64,000 bases of DNA from Salinibacterium sp. UTAS2018 (GTDB taxonomy: Bacteria > Actinomycetota > Actinomycetes > Actinomycetales > Microbacteriaceae): NCBI RefSeq assembly GCF_004118935.1, contig NZ_CP035375.1:2170001-2234000 (forward strand). The letters run 5' to 3'. Below, piece by piece: positions 8,290-17,047 of the stretch. The notes beneath the pieces are model-generated. The model was not told the DNA's origin. It did not search any database and saw only the letters and a list, made by a program, of their open reading frames with translations. The number at the start of each line of letters is the position of its first letter. Position 1 is the stretch's first letter. Both the position numbers and the translations under genes were made by a program.

Positions 8290-9089
8290 TACTTCACCGC
8301 TTTCAAAAACTCTTTGGCACGATCGGTGGTGCAGTCGTCGTAGAACCCCCGTGGGCCCGACTCGATAATTCGTCCGTCTTCCATGAAGACGTTGAGGTCG
8401 CCGATTTCACGGGCGAAGCCGAATTCGTGGGTGACAACCACGATCGTCATTCCTGTTTCTGCCACTTCGCGCATGCTCTTGAGCACCTCACCCACCAGTT
8501 CAGGGTCGAGGGCGGATGTCGGCTCATCGAACAGGATGACGTCAGGGTCGAGCGCCAGCGCGCGGGCAATCGCGACCCGCTGCTGCTGGCCGCCAGAAAG
8601 TTCGGAGGGGTAGTGGCCTGCGCGTTCCAGCAGCCCTACCTTGCGCAAGGCCTCGGCTGCATGTTCGCGAGCGTCGCTCTTGCTTTTGCCCTGCGCTTTG
8701 CGCTGCGGGAGTGCGACGTTATCAAGAGCGCACAAGTGGGGGAAAAGGTTGAACTGTTGAAAGACCATGCCGACCTTGCGGCGAAGTTGCAGCTTGGTAC
8801 CGCGCTTGATTTTGGCGTCGCGCTCTAGGCCGGGGCCGTATTCGACGCCATCGATCTTGAGTGAACCCTTCGTGGGTTCTTCGAGGAGGTTGATACTGCG
8901 AAGCACCGTCGACTTTCCCGATCCTGACGGGCCAAAGAGTACGACGTGCTCGCCGCGGTGGATGTCGAGGTCGATGCCGTGCAGAACCTCGGTCTCGCCA
9001 AAGGACTTATGAATCCCACGCAGTTGCACGATGGGTGTGCGGTCGGGATTCTGCTGTTGGTGCGGGGTGTCAAACATATTCTCACTCAC
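8289..9089 (-). CDS. Amino-acid ABC transporter ATP-binding protein (GlnQ/HisP type)
   Basis: A GlnQ-type ATPase with Walker A GPSGSGKST, signature LSGGQQQR, Walker B DVILFDEPTSALD and switch histidine VVVTHE. The frame stays open upstream to 9152, but that part would overlap the VOC gene. The GTG at 9089 gives a GTGA overlap with the VOC stop, and an ATG at 9077 is a second choice; I prefer the coupled GTG. It energises the permease encoded next in the operon. Confidence 0.92.
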   Translation of the reverse strand: MSENMFDTPHQQQNPDRTPIVQLRGIHKSFGETEVLHGIDLDIHRGEHVVLFGPSGSGKSTVLRSINLLEEPTKGSLKIDGVEYGPGLERDAKIKRGTKLQLRRKVGMVFQQFNLFPHLCALDNVALPQRKAQGKSKSDAREHAAEALRKVGLLERAGHYPSELSGGQQQRVAIARALALDPDVILFDEPTSALDPELVGEVLKSMREVAETGMTIVVVTHEFGFAREIGDLNVFMEDGRIIESGPRGFYDDCTTDRAKEFLKAVK

Positions 9090-10051
9090 GCTCGGACTTC
9101 GGTAATGGAGACGTACAGGCCTGCGGGGTCTTGGAAGTAGGCGTAACGCCACACTTGGCCGTCGGGCATGGCGATTTCGACGGGCTCTCCGACGAGCGGA
9201 ACATCAATCGACTTGAGGTACGCCAGTGCGAGGTCAAGGTTGCGGGCGCCGATTGCAAATTCGAAGGTGCCGAGGTGCCCCCACTCGCCGCGCATGTCCG
9301 CTCCGGGAGGGTCTTGTTGCACAGGCTCGAGCGCGCCACCGTGAGGACTGGTGAGCAGCATCATCCGCTGCACGGGAGGTACGCGACCGACCGATTCGAA
9401 CCAGGGGTTCATCGGCTCATTGACTCCACTGGCATCAAATAATTTGCCGGTGAATCCGAGGGCGCGGTAAAAAGCTTCGGTGCGGTCGATGTCGTGCACG
9501 CCGAAGGCAACGTGGTTGACCCCTTGAGGGCCAGTGGGATGCGGCCATCCGGCTTCGAGGCTCGACCATTCGATGAGTTCGATCTTCGCGCCGTCGGGGT
9601 CGGACACATAAGAGAGGCCGCAGTGCGTCTGGTAGGGCTCGAGTACCTGATCGTCGGGTGCCATGAGGCTGGTGTGGCCGGCGCTCACGAGCGACTCGTA
9701 AAACTCGGCTTGACCCTTCACATGAAGGCACACTTCACAGATGCCGGGCTCGCCGTAGGCGAAGCCTTCGGGAATGGGTGCTGCCGGTCGGTTCGTTAGT
9801 TGTACAAGCTTCACGCCCGACCGTCCGAGAACAGTGGGGTTGATGCTGCGGAGATAGACGACGCGGGCCTCGGTGGCAGCGTGCCCGGTGGCCTGTTCAA
9901 GACCGCCGAGGGGGCCGCTGTAGTCGAAGACCACGTCGGAGAAGCCGAGCTGAGCATAGAAATCGAGCGACGCCTGCATGTCTGAGACGCCGACTCCGAT
10001 GTGATCGAGGCCGATCAAGGAGCCGAAACCGTACGTGGAATGACTGGACAT
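9086..10051 (-). CDS. VOC family protein with two glyoxalase/dioxygenase-type domains
   Basis: A protein of 321 residues starting at the ATG at 10051, preceded by a strong GGAGG site; the frame is open further upstream but that part is not coding in character. Two tandem VOC modules are visible: GLDHIGVGVSDMQASLDFY near residue 13 and NHVAFGVHDIDRTEAFY near residue 160, each with a metal-site histidine. Family members are glyoxalases, epimerases, extradiol dioxygenases or binding proteins. It is the first gene of the leftward catabolic operon and overlaps the ATPase gene. The chemistry cannot be read from sequence alone. Confidence 0.85.
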   Translation of the reverse strand: MSSHSTYGFGSLIGLDHIGVGVSDMQASLDFYAQLGFSDVVFDYSGPLGGLEQATGHAATEARVVYLRSINPTVLGRSGVKLVQLTNRPAAPIPEGFAYGEPGICEVCLHVKGQAEFYESLVSAGHTSLMAPDDQVLEPYQTHCGLSYVSDPDGAKIELIEWSSLEAGWPHPTGPQGVNHVAFGVHDIDRTEAFYRALGFTGKLFDASGVNEPMNPWFESVGRVPPVQRMMLLTSPHGGALEPVQQDPPGADMRGEWGHLGTFEFAIGARNLDLALAYLKSIDVPLVGEPVEIAMPDGQVWRYAYFQDPAGLYVSITEVRA

Positions 10052-10362
10052 TCGAATCCTCCGGTGCTCGAAATAGTGGCGACTGAGGTGCCGAGAGGGC
10101 TTGCTGTGCTGATCACGGCACGGGATGACTGCTGTGTCGCCCGTGCAGAAATGTTTGCACACCGAACGTTTGAGCGCAATACGAACATAAAAGTTCGTAT
10201 TGCGTTCAAAGGTTCGCATATCGTACTGTTTTGTACAGCGACCCCCCGATTTCTCGGGAAACCACCAAATTTTGGGGTCGGACCGCCGTCGCCACGATCT
10301 TGCGAGGATGCGCAACAGAACGCCGCACCACACTCGTCAGCCGAAGAAGCACTGGAGGGGAA
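10052..10362. other. Divergent intergenic control region of the catabolic cluster
   Basis: About 310 bases without a gene between the leftward VOC operon and the rightward SDR operon. It holds a long inverted repeat (10165-10214) and, at 10239-10245 and 10274-10280, complementary arms CGACCCC/GGGGTCG that enclose a smaller CCCGA/TCGGG pair. It must carry both promoters; I could not assign -10/-35 boxes with confidence. Confidence 0.7.
10165..10214. promoter_or_regulatory. 22-bp imperfect inverted repeat, probable operator
   Basis: The arm 10165-10186 (core GCGCAATACGAAC) pairs with 10193-10214 (core GTTCGTATTGCG) across a 6-base spacer; 20 of 22 positions match. The core ACGAAC-N6-GTTCGT and the half-site style resemble operators of IclR- or GntR-type catabolic regulators. 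No regulator gene is in this part of the window. Position between divergent catabolic operons supports a regulatory role. Confidence 0.6.
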
Positions 10363-11145
10363 ATGGACGAAACAGCACACACGCCCCGATCGATTTTCGC
10401 ATCAACCGAATTCGCATCGCGCCGCTTTCTCGTATCCGGTGGAGCGCAAGGTCTCGGGCTCGCCATCGTGAACCGCTTAGCGGCAGCTGGTGCCTCAGGA
10501 CTCATCCTTGACCTCGGCGCGAACTCCGCGTCACCAGCCCCCTGGCCTTCCGTTGCCGTCGATGTCACCGATGAATCAGCGGTGCGGCACGCGATCGAAA
10601 GCGACGTCGCCGCCCACGGTCCTTTTAATGGACTCGTAGCAGCAGCCGGAATCGTTCCGGCGTGGCACAGCCCGACGGATATCGATCTCGAACTCCTTGA
10701 TCGCACAATGGCCGTGAACGTCACGGGTTTCGTTTCGGTCATGAAGTACGCGGCGCACGAGATGCCTCCCGGGTCCACGATTGTCGCAATCGGATCGCTC
10801 AACTCGTGGCGCGGAGACCCCAACGTCATGGCGTATGCCGCGAGCAAGCATGCGGTACTGGGCATTGTGCGTTCGGCGGCTCAATCGCTTGGACCTCGCG
10901 GCATCCGAGTCAATGCTGTCGCCCCAGGCCCCGTCGCCACCGACGCATTGCTCGGTCGGATGAAGTCGCGCAGTACTAGTACTGGGCTGCAACCCGCCGA
11001 CGCGATCCGCGCCGCGGAGCAACTCACCGTGCTGGGGGCGCTCGCCACCCCCGACGACATCGCGAACGCTGTGGCCTTTCTTTCGGGGCCACAGTCTGCG
11101 GCAATCACCGGCCAGATTCTTCCCGTTGACGGGGGGCTGCTCTAA
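10363..11145 (+). CDS. SDR family NAD(P)-dependent oxidoreductase
   Basis: A 260-residue classical SDR starting at the ATG at 10363 behind GGAGGGG. It shows the cofactor motif GGAQGLGLA, NAG-equivalent AAAGI, the catalytic Ser in IGSLNSWRG and YAASK (Tyr/Lys), followed by the conserved GIRVNAVAPGPV. Typical role: reversible oxidation of a secondary alcohol to a ketone. It is the first gene of the rightward operon and abuts the next SDR gene with no gap (TAA then ATG). Substrate unknown. Confidence 0.9.
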   Translation: MDETAHTPRSIFASTEFASRRFLVSGGAQGLGLAIVNRLAAAGASGLILDLGANSASPAPWPSVAVDVTDESAVRHAIESDVAAHGPFNGLVAAAGIVPAWHSPTDIDLELLDRTMAVNVTGFVSVMKYAAHEMPPGSTIVAIGSLNSWRGDPNVMAYAASKHAVLGIVRSAAQSLGPRGIRVNAVAPGPVATDALLGRMKSRSTSTGLQPADAIRAAEQLTVLGALATPDDIANAVAFLSGPQSAAITGQILPVDGGLL

Positions 11146-11925
11146 ATGGTCGATCACACGAACACACTCGATCTCTCGAACCGCACCGCGCTTGTAACGG
11201 GCGTCTCGGGAGCGATCGGATCACAGATCGGCTCCACGTTCCTAGCCCGCGGCGCCCGGGTGGCGGGCACGTTCCGCAGTCGCGAAGCAGCGGGGCGGGC
11301 CGCGCTCGCCGCAGCGAGCCCCGGGCAATCCACTCTCTTGCCGGCAGAGATCGACTCACCGGAATCGGCGCGTGACCTGTGGAAACGTGCCGAAGAGTGG
11401 AACGCACTCGACACTCTGGTGGTGAACGCTGCGGCGATGGCATCCGCCCCTCTCAGCGGTCATGACAACGACGCGTGGGACCGCAGCTGGGAAAGCCTTC
11501 TCCAAGTCAACGTGCTGGGGGCGGCAACGCTCATGCGTGAAGCGGCACTCTCCTTCGCGGAACGTGGCTATGGCAGCATCATCGCAATCTCAAGCTGGGC
11601 AGCGGAGCAGGGGTCACGAATCCCCGACGCGAACGCGTACGCAGCGTCGAAGGCAGCACTCCGCAATTTCGCTCAAACTCTCGCCCGGTCCTATGCCCGC
11701 GAGGGGGTGCGCGTCTACATCGTCGCCCCCGGCGTCGTCGGCGGAGGCATGGGCACTTCCGGTCTTCAGCCCGCCGAGATTCAGGCCACCGCCGAGGGAC
11801 TCGCGATGGGGCAGCACGTTGATCCGTGCGAGGTCGCTGAGCTTGCCGCCTTCTTGGCTACCGATCGGTGTCCGAGTCTTACCGGGTCAACGATCGACCT
11901 CAATGGGGCGTCGTACATCCGTTAG
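11146..11925 (+). CDS. SDR family oxidoreductase (second of the operon)
   Basis: A 259-residue classical SDR with LVTGVSGAIGSQIG at the N-terminus, catalytic ISSWA and YAASK, and REGVRVYIVAPGVVGG in place of the usual RVNxxxPG. It begins immediately after the stop of the preceding SDR gene, implying co-translation, and could act on the same or the next intermediate. The two SDRs are not close copies of each other. Confidence 0.9.
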   Translation: MVDHTNTLDLSNRTALVTGVSGAIGSQIGSTFLARGARVAGTFRSREAAGRAALAAASPGQSTLLPAEIDSPESARDLWKRAEEWNALDTLVVNAAAMASAPLSGHDNDAWDRSWESLLQVNVLGAATLMREAALSFAERGYGSIIAISSWAAEQGSRIPDANAYAASKAALRNFAQTLARSYAREGVRVYIVAPGVVGGGMGTSGLQPAEIQATAEGLAMGQHVDPCEVAELAAFLATDRCPSLTGSTIDLNGASYIR

Positions 11926-11980
11926 CCCCTCTCACTTCTTCCTGCCTCGCGCACTCACACTTTCTAGTTAGGGCCAACCC

Positions 11981-12982
11981 ATGACACACCATTCGAATCC
12001 CGCCGAAGTCACGGAGGATGCCGATATTCATTCGGTTGCCATCATCGGTGCCGGCAGTATCGGCATTGCCTGGTCAATTGTGTTCGCGTGTGCCGGAATC
12101 AACGTACGTATTTTTGAACTCGACGATGCGCGACGGGCGTCAGCGCTGGATGCGGCCGAATCTCTGCTGTTGGAGATGCACGAAGCCGGCCTATTCACCG
12201 AGTCGACCGCGGGCATCCTCGCCCGCATGAGCGTGTGGGAAGAGCTGGCGGATGCCGTTGACGGCGTCGGATATGTGCAGGAGTGCATCGTAGAAGACGT
12301 CGAGGTGAAACGAGTTCTGTTCGGTCGGCTCGACGAGTTGACCCCGCCACACGTGGTGCTGGCAAGCTCCACCTCCGCAATTCCGTCTTCTAAGTTCGCC
12401 AGCCACCTCGAGGGCCGCGCTCGCTGTCTCGTCGTCCATCCCGCTAACCCTCCGTACTTCTTGCGCGTGGCGGAGATCGTGCCAGCCGACTTCACCTCGT
12501 CAAGAGCCGTAGATATTGCCGCTGCACTGCTCACGAGGGTGGATATCTCGCCGGTGCTCTTGAACACCGAGATCGAGGGTTTTGCCCTCAACCGTTTGCA
12601 GGGGGCGCTGTTACGAGAGGCCTACTGCCTCGTTCGGGATGGCGTGGTGTCGGCGGTCGACGTCGATACTCTCGTGCGGGAGGGGCTCGGTCGTCGCTGG
12701 TCCGTTATCGGTCCGTTCACGACCAGCGAGCTGAACACGCGCGGTGGACTCCGCAAGCACTCCGAAGTGCTGGGATCGGTGTACGCGCGCTTTGGGCTCG
12801 AGCGCGGTCAAGACAACCCGTGGACCAACGAGACGATCGACACTGTCGCGAACGCGATTGAGAACCACCTTCCGTATCCGCGGTGGGAAGAGAACGTTCG
12901 GGAACGCGACCACGCGATGATTCAGGTTGCGTCGCTCCTTCGCGGCTTCGACAACCCGCTCAAACCCCGCGGGCCTGTCTAA
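11981..12982 (+). CDS. 3-hydroxyacyl-CoA dehydrogenase family protein (lambda-crystallin / carnitine-dehydrogenase-like)
   Basis: A 333-residue protein with an N-terminal NAD-binding motif VAIIGAGSIGIAWSIVFA, the substrate/catalytic region ASSTSAIPSSKFA and VVHPANPPYFLRVAEIV with the family histidine, and the C-terminal helical domain (FALNRLQGALLREA). The PANPPYFL form is typical of the lambda-crystallin/L-carnitine or L-gulonate dehydrogenase branch, which oxidises free hydroxy acids, more than of fatty-acid beta-oxidation enzymes. It is the last gene of the rightward operon, 55 bases after the SDR, and is followed by a strong terminator. Confidence 0.85.
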   Translation: MTHHSNPAEVTEDADIHSVAIIGAGSIGIAWSIVFACAGINVRIFELDDARRASALDAAESLLLEMHEAGLFTESTAGILARMSVWEELADAVDGVGYVQECIVEDVEVKRVLFGRLDELTPPHVVLASSTSAIPSSKFASHLEGRARCLVVHPANPPYFLRVAEIVPADFTSSRAVDIAAALLTRVDISPVLLNTEIEGFALNRLQGALLREAYCLVRDGVVSAVDVDTLVREGLGRRWSVIGPFTTSELNTRGGLRKHSEVLGSVYARFGLERGQDNPWTNETIDTVANAIENHLPYPRWEENVRERDHAMIQVASLLRGFDNPLKPRGPV

Positions 12983-13019
12983 ACGCGCTGATCTTTGATC
13001 CGCTAGGCGCGGACGACAA

Positions 13020-13059
13020 AGAAGAGCGTGGCCGGCACAATCGCCGACCACGCTCTTCT
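13020..13059. terminator. Bidirectional intrinsic terminator
   Basis: A perfect 12-bp stem, AGAAGAGCGTGG (13020-13031) with CCACGCTCTTCT (13048-13059), and a 16-base loop with its own GGC/GCC pairing. It lies between the convergent dehydrogenase and wall-binding protein genes and can serve both strands. Confidence 0.8.
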
Positions 13060-13072
13060 GCGTTGTGCTCTG

Positions 13073-16000
13073 TTAGCTGCAGACCTTCAGGCTGGCGACC
13101 GAGGAGCTCAGCACTCCGGTGCCACCGAGCAGAACAACCTTCGGGTTATTCAGGCTGCTGATGGCGGTCAATACCGACTGCGGAACGCACTTCGCGTCGC
13201 TGATGAAGAGCGGGGCGCCTTCCGAACCGGCGAGAGCGGCACCGGCGAGAGCGTCAGCGAATCCTGCTCCCGTAGCGAGGTACACCGTGGTTGCGGAACT
13301 GAACTGATCCGCGTTGATCGCTACTGCCGTGGCGTAGCGGTCACCGCCACTGAGGCGCTTCACGGTGGTGAACTTCGTCTTCAGGTGCGTCGAGATTGCA
13401 GTTGTGACTGCGCCCGTGCCGCCAGCGACCTTGATCGAGGTCACGCCCAGCGACTTGAGCAGTGTCACGGTTGCGGTATCCACTGTGCTGGCCTTGCCGG
13501 GGATCAGCACGACGGGGCCACCAAAGTTGGCAGCCGCCGGGCTTGCCGTCAACGCGTCCGGAAAGTTGCTTCCATCGGCGAGGTAGGCGGTGGTGACAGA
13601 CGAGGCGGGGAAGGTCGCTTTCGCGATCATCCGGGATGTCTCGTAGCGGTCTCCGCCACCAATGCGGCTCACCGTTGGCTTAAACGAGAGCGCTTGAATG
13701 CTCGACTTCACGCTGTTCGATACTGCGCCGGTGCCGCCCACGATGATGACCTTGCTCGGCTTCAAACGAAGAAGCTCTGCCTTGGCTGCGGCGGACAACG
13801 AGTTGGGATCGGTGAGCAGAAGCGGTGCATCCTTGAAGGCGGCAGCTGAGCTTGCGCTGAGGGCATCAGCAAATCCGGTTCCGGTGGCGATGTAGACAAC
13901 GGAGGCGCTGTCCCACTCCTGCGCAATCGTGGCCGCGGTCGCATAGCGGTCCGAGCCGGAGAGGCGCGAGACAACAATGTGGTCGTTGGTCACCGAGGCT
14001 GTCGACGGTGAGGTCGCGGCCGCGCCGGTGTAGCCCGAGAGGGCGCCCGTCACCGTTACCGTGATCTTCTTGCCGAGCTGGGCTGCAGCAACCGTGTAGG
14101 TTGCGCTGGTGGCGCCGGCGATGGCGACTCCGTTTGCTTTCCACTGGTAGCTGAACGCGACTCCGGTATCCGGGGTCCACGTGGTTGCCTTGGGCTGGGC
14201 GGTCAGTGTCTCGCCGACCTGGGGTGTCCCGTTGATCGCGGGAGTCGCGGCGGTGATGACGGCGTGGAAGCTGTATTCCGTGTTGCCCCACGTGAGGCTA
14301 GATACCTGCGCGGCATGGTCAGCCTGAATTCCGAAGGCAGTGGCCCTAGCGTCGCCCGCAGCGTTCAGGGCATCGAGGATGTCGCCGAGGGGGTACTCAG
14401 TGTTAGCAACGATCGTGTTACCGATGGCCTTGCTCGACTTCCACGGGTCAGTGAGGGAGAAGGTGTTCTCGCCGGCGGGCAGGCTGGCGGAACGCAATGT
14501 TCCCCATCCAATCGTTCCGCCGTGCTTGAACGCTACCTGGTACGTCACCGTTCCGCTGTCGACCGTCACAGCGGCGTGGCGGGTGAGTTGCGTGTAAAGG
14601 TCGCTTCCGTCGATCGGTGTGGTGAGTCCCTTGAGAATCTGAGAGTGAGCGGGATCTCCGAACGAGAGAACACCATTGGCTACCGAGAACGAGACGTCTG
14701 TGTTGTCGTATCCCTCGTGCCACTGCGTGTAATTTGCCGAGGTTTCGCTTGGCTGAATCTGCGCGGAAGTCACGACGACCTGTTGCGTTGCAGCCTGAAG
14801 TGAGCTGGGGCCGAAGTGGTACGTGGTGTCGTCGAAGGCGATGTCTTGAACGATGGCCGCGTTATCTGCCTGAACGCCAAAGCCCAAGAGAGTGATATTC
14901 CCTTGTGCCTCAAGGAAGGCGACGAGGTCGGCGATCGTCGGAGCATTCGCGGGCGTGTACGTCGCGCCACTGTTGAGCTTGAGTGGTTTAGACGACACCC
15001 ACGTGTCGGTTACATCGAAGTGATGTTCGGTGCCGGCAAGCAGCGCGGTGGAACGCAGCGTCGTGAAGCTGCTCGCGTCGCCGTACAGAATCGGGATCTG
15101 GAAAGTCACTTTGCCGTCGACAGTAGTGACGCTCGCGCTTGTGATTAGTTCTTCGAGCTGAGCCGCACTGACGGTACCTGGTGTTCCCAACATGATTTGC
15201 GAGGTAGCACCGGTGCCCAAGTGGAGGCCATCGGCCGCAGTCGAATAAGCGCGGTGGGCGTTGTTGTAGCCCTCATGCCAGCTCGTGTAGTTGTAGGTGG
15301 CGGATGCTGTGTTGCCGTCCTCGAAGGAAGCAATCTGGGAGTCATCGACGTTGACGGTGCTGGAGGTCGAATAGGCGTCGTCGCGACCGAATCCGTAACT
15401 CACACAGCCAACTTCGATCGACTCGATCACGGCATCGCCCAGTACGCCGGAGCCAAGGCTGTAGCCGAACTGGAGAACGCGAGCGGTAGGGAATTCCTCA
15501 AGCCACTCATCGAGGGTGCCGTGGTACTGGCTGCCGGCAGAACCGGTGCTGTCGGGGGAACCGTCTTTCACGAACTGCGCTGTGCTGGAGTGGTCAGGAA
15601 CCCAAAAATCAGCTCCGTAGTGCAAGGGTTCGCCAACGAGAATCCCGTCGGCGGTGCCGTTAGCGTCGAAGTCGGTCACAAGCTGGAGACTGGGAACGCC
15701 ACCGGAGTTGGACACAAAGTTGACGAGGGGTTCACCGACATCCTGGAGTGCGATGTCGGTCGCTTTGTAGGCCGCGGCCTTGTCAGTGGAGGTCGTACCG
15801 TCGGTCCACACGCGGAGGCCGGTGGCGGTGAACTCGTTGTGACCGGTCGCACGAGTGTCGGCGAAGGTCCAGCCCTTAGCATTCTGGTTAGTGGCGGTCG
15901 GGCCTGCGGTGATGGCCGTGCACGCTTCAGTGGTGGGTGCTGAGGCTGCAGCGTTGGCGGGCAGCGCTGCGGTAACCGAAACACCGACAACCAGAAGCGC

Positions 16001-16087
16001 GGTTGAGCCGATGGCCGCGATGCGACGTGAGCGTTTCGCCGCAAGTGGCGGCTTTTTCTGGGCAGAAGGGTCTTTAAGGGTCGACAA
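13073..16087 (-). CDS. Secreted cell-wall-binding protein with two WHEGY repeats, an Ig-like domain and three CWB2 repeats
   Basis: About 1004 residues if translated from the TTG at 16087, which has GGAGAG 7 bases upstream; the frame is open to 16159. A Sec signal peptide follows (KRSRRIAAIGSTALLVVGVSV ... PANAAA). The next part has two tandem ~150-residue repeats, near residues 265 and 455, each starting Y-T-x-W-H-E-G-Y-x-N and sharing TLRS, TDxW and GFG/GIQAD-type segments. A bacterial Ig-like domain follows (INGTPQVGETLTA, about 610-700). Three cell-wall-binding repeats (RLSGSDRYATA, RIGGGDRYETS, RLSGGDRYATA) occupy about 705-1004. CWB2 repeats anchor proteins to wall polymers, so this is a surface protein. 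The WHEGY domain is not one I can name. Confidence 0.88.
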   Translation of the reverse strand: MSTLKDPSAQKKPPLAAKRSRRIAAIGSTALLVVGVSVTAALPANAAASAPTTEACTAITAGPTATNQNAKGWTFADTRATGHNEFTATGLRVWTDGTTSTDKAAAYKATDIALQDVGEPLVNFVSNSGGVPSLQLVTDFDANGTADGILVGEPLHYGADFWVPDHSSTAQFVKDGSPDSTGSAGSQYHGTLDEWLEEFPTARVLQFGYSLGSGVLGDAVIESIEVGCVSYGFGRDDAYSTSSTVNVDDSQIASFEDGNTASATYNYTSWHEGYNNAHRAYSTAADGLHLGTGATSQIMLGTPGTVSAAQLEELITSASVTTVDGKVTFQIPILYGDASSFTTLRSTALLAGTEHHFDVTDTWVSSKPLKLNSGATYTPANAPTIADLVAFLEAQGNITLLGFGVQADNAAIVQDIAFDDTTYHFGPSSLQAATQQVVVTSAQIQPSETSANYTQWHEGYDNTDVSFSVANGVLSFGDPAHSQILKGLTTPIDGSDLYTQLTRHAAVTVDSGTVTYQVAFKHGGTIGWGTLRSASLPAGENTFSLTDPWKSSKAIGNTIVANTEYPLGDILDALNAAGDARATAFGIQADHAAQVSSLTWGNTEYSFHAVITAATPAINGTPQVGETLTAQPKATTWTPDTGVAFSYQWKANGVAIAGATSATYTVAAAQLGKKITVTVTGALSGYTGAAATSPSTASVTNDHIVVSRLSGSDRYATAATIAQEWDSASVVYIATGTGFADALSASSAAAFKDAPLLLTDPNSLSAAAKAELLRLKPSKVIIVGGTGAVSNSVKSSIQALSFKPTVSRIGGGDRYETSRMIAKATFPASSVTTAYLADGSNFPDALTASPAAANFGGPVVLIPGKASTVDTATVTLLKSLGVTSIKVAGGTGAVTTAISTHLKTKFTTVKRLSGGDRYATAVAINADQFSSATTVYLATGAGFADALAGAALAGSEGAPLFISDAKCVPQSVLTAISSLNNPKVVLLGGTGVLSSSVASLKVCS

Positions 16088-16280
16088 AGCAACACTCTCC
16101 GAATTCGGGTTTGGAGGCGAGATGAAGAAGCGGCTCGGGTGAACCTTGCCGCGTGGCACATCGGGTGTGAAGGGTCACGCGGGTGACGCAGGGTAGATCG
16201 GGTAAGGCACATCGGGGCGCGGTGATCGGCCACGCACGATACGACGAAACCCTAGCGGCGCGGCTATCACGGGCAACAGG

Positions 16281-16373
16281 GGTGCCAAAAGTGGTACCGA
16301 GCGCAACTCCGGAAATCCGGGGGTATTTGCGAAGTGGTTTTTTCTCAGGAGCCTTTTTGGTGCCGAAAGTGGT
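16281..16373. repeat. Pair of 15-base direct repeats upstream of the wall-binding protein gene
   Basis: GGTGCCAAAAGTGGT (16281-16295) and GGTGCCGAAAGTGGT (16359-16373) differ at one base and are 78 bases apart. A further AAGTGGT lies between them at about 16332. They may be regulator sites for the minus-strand gene; this is inference from position. Confidence 0.5.
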
Positions 16374-16550
16374 CTACGTCGTTCGGCGGGGCAAACGGAC
16401 CTTCTCAGCGCTCGATCCAGCGGCGCCCACCATTTACGCCATTTCTTGAGGCCGTGAAGCAACAGAAAGGGCGATGAGGCTCGGCATCGGTGGACTAACT
16501 GGTCTACCCCGATGGTCCTCACCGAGGGGTGAAGGGGTAGACACAACGGT

Positions 16551-16617
16551 CAACCGGGCCCCGGGGTCGCGGTTTTCAGAAGATCCAACTGATCGCCGCA
16601 ATCGAATACACCGCAGA
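16551..16617 (+). pseudogene. Remnant of the 3' end of the 66-aa gene at 16836
   Basis: This stretch matches 16969-17036, the last third of the small gene downstream, with clear similarity through GGTTTTC, TGATCGCCGC and ATCGAATACACCG. The rest of that gene is missing here and the frame is broken, so it is a decayed duplicate fragment. Confidence 0.6.
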
Positions 16618-16661
16618 GAAGAACAGGCGAAGAGGGGAATGGTGCACGTTCGACATTGCAG

Positions 16662-16716
16662 AAATTAATTGCCGCTCGACTCATGAATCGCTCGACATTT
16701 TCTCGACTCTGGGCCT
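16662..16716 (+). repeat. 58-base repeat, copy 1
   Basis: The last 31 bases (16686-16716, beginning AATCGCTCGACATTTTC) are identical to 17618-17648, and the part before it (ATTAATTGCC...) is similar to the second copy. The two copies flank the small-gene pair at 16836-17503 and suggest a tandem duplication. Confidence 0.7.
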
Positions 16717-16835
16717 TGCCAGGGTGTGGGAGCACCCGGGAGTTCGGGGAGTGTTCGATTCCTATGCTTCTCGGATTCGTCGCTGGGGTGTGAACGGGCC
16801 TGTCGCCGGCACCCTCGCGCGCATAACATGAGCAC

Positions 16836-17036
16836 ATGTCTGATTTAACGAGAACAGAATTGATCGTTGTCAAAGTTCCGGGTGCCGATATGGAGGTCGC
16901 CGCGGCCGCGCTTCGCGAGAAGCTGGCCGAGTACCCCCACGCTCGCGTCACGGCGCTGACGCAACGCTCAACCGGGGCGTGGGATGGCGGTTTTCGGAAC
17001 ATTCAGCTGATCGCCGCGATCGAATACACCGAGTAG
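16836..17036 (+). CDS. Small conserved-type hypothetical protein (66 aa)
   Basis: A 66-residue acidic protein with a predicted beta-alpha-beta arrangement (TELIVVKVPGADMEVAAAALREKLAEYP ... NIQLIAAIEYTE). I do not recognise the family. The ATG at 16836 has no Shine-Dalgarno site, but ATAACAT lies at about 16822-16828, so a leaderless transcript is plausible. Evidence that it is a real gene: its 3' end exists as a decayed copy upstream and it sits next to a recognisable DUF5519-like gene. Function unknown. Confidence 0.55.
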   Translation: MSDLTRTELIVVKVPGADMEVAAAALREKLAEYPHARVTALTQRSTGAWDGGFRNIQLIAAIEYTE

Positions 17037-17047
17037 CGCGGCTGCCC

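Larger units (their letters stand above)
16088..16835. other. Long intergenic region with direct repeats and a decayed gene copy
   Basis: About 750 bases with no convincing intact gene. It should contain the promoter of the wall-binding protein. It also holds a 15-base direct repeat, the remnant at 16551-16617 and the first copy of the 58-base repeat. Short open frames here have no coding character. Confidence 0.6.

Noticed and set aside
10052..10333. N-terminal extension of the VOC protein
   Set aside because: Runs through the operator region; the ATG at 10051 has a strong GGAGG and begins the domain.
10231..10362. Longer start for the SDR gene at 10363 (frame open to 10231)
   Set aside because: The extension overlaps the control region and has no SDR similarity; GGAGGGG supports the ATG at 10363.
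16183..16449. 88-residue plus-strand open frame upstream of the wall-binding protein
   Set aside because: No ribosome-binding site, biased composition (Arg, Ala, Ser), and repeats of the promoter region run through it.
16740..16775. tRNA-like T-loop GTTCGATTCC
   Set aside because: No matching acceptor, D-arm or anticodon stems; the T stem does not pair.
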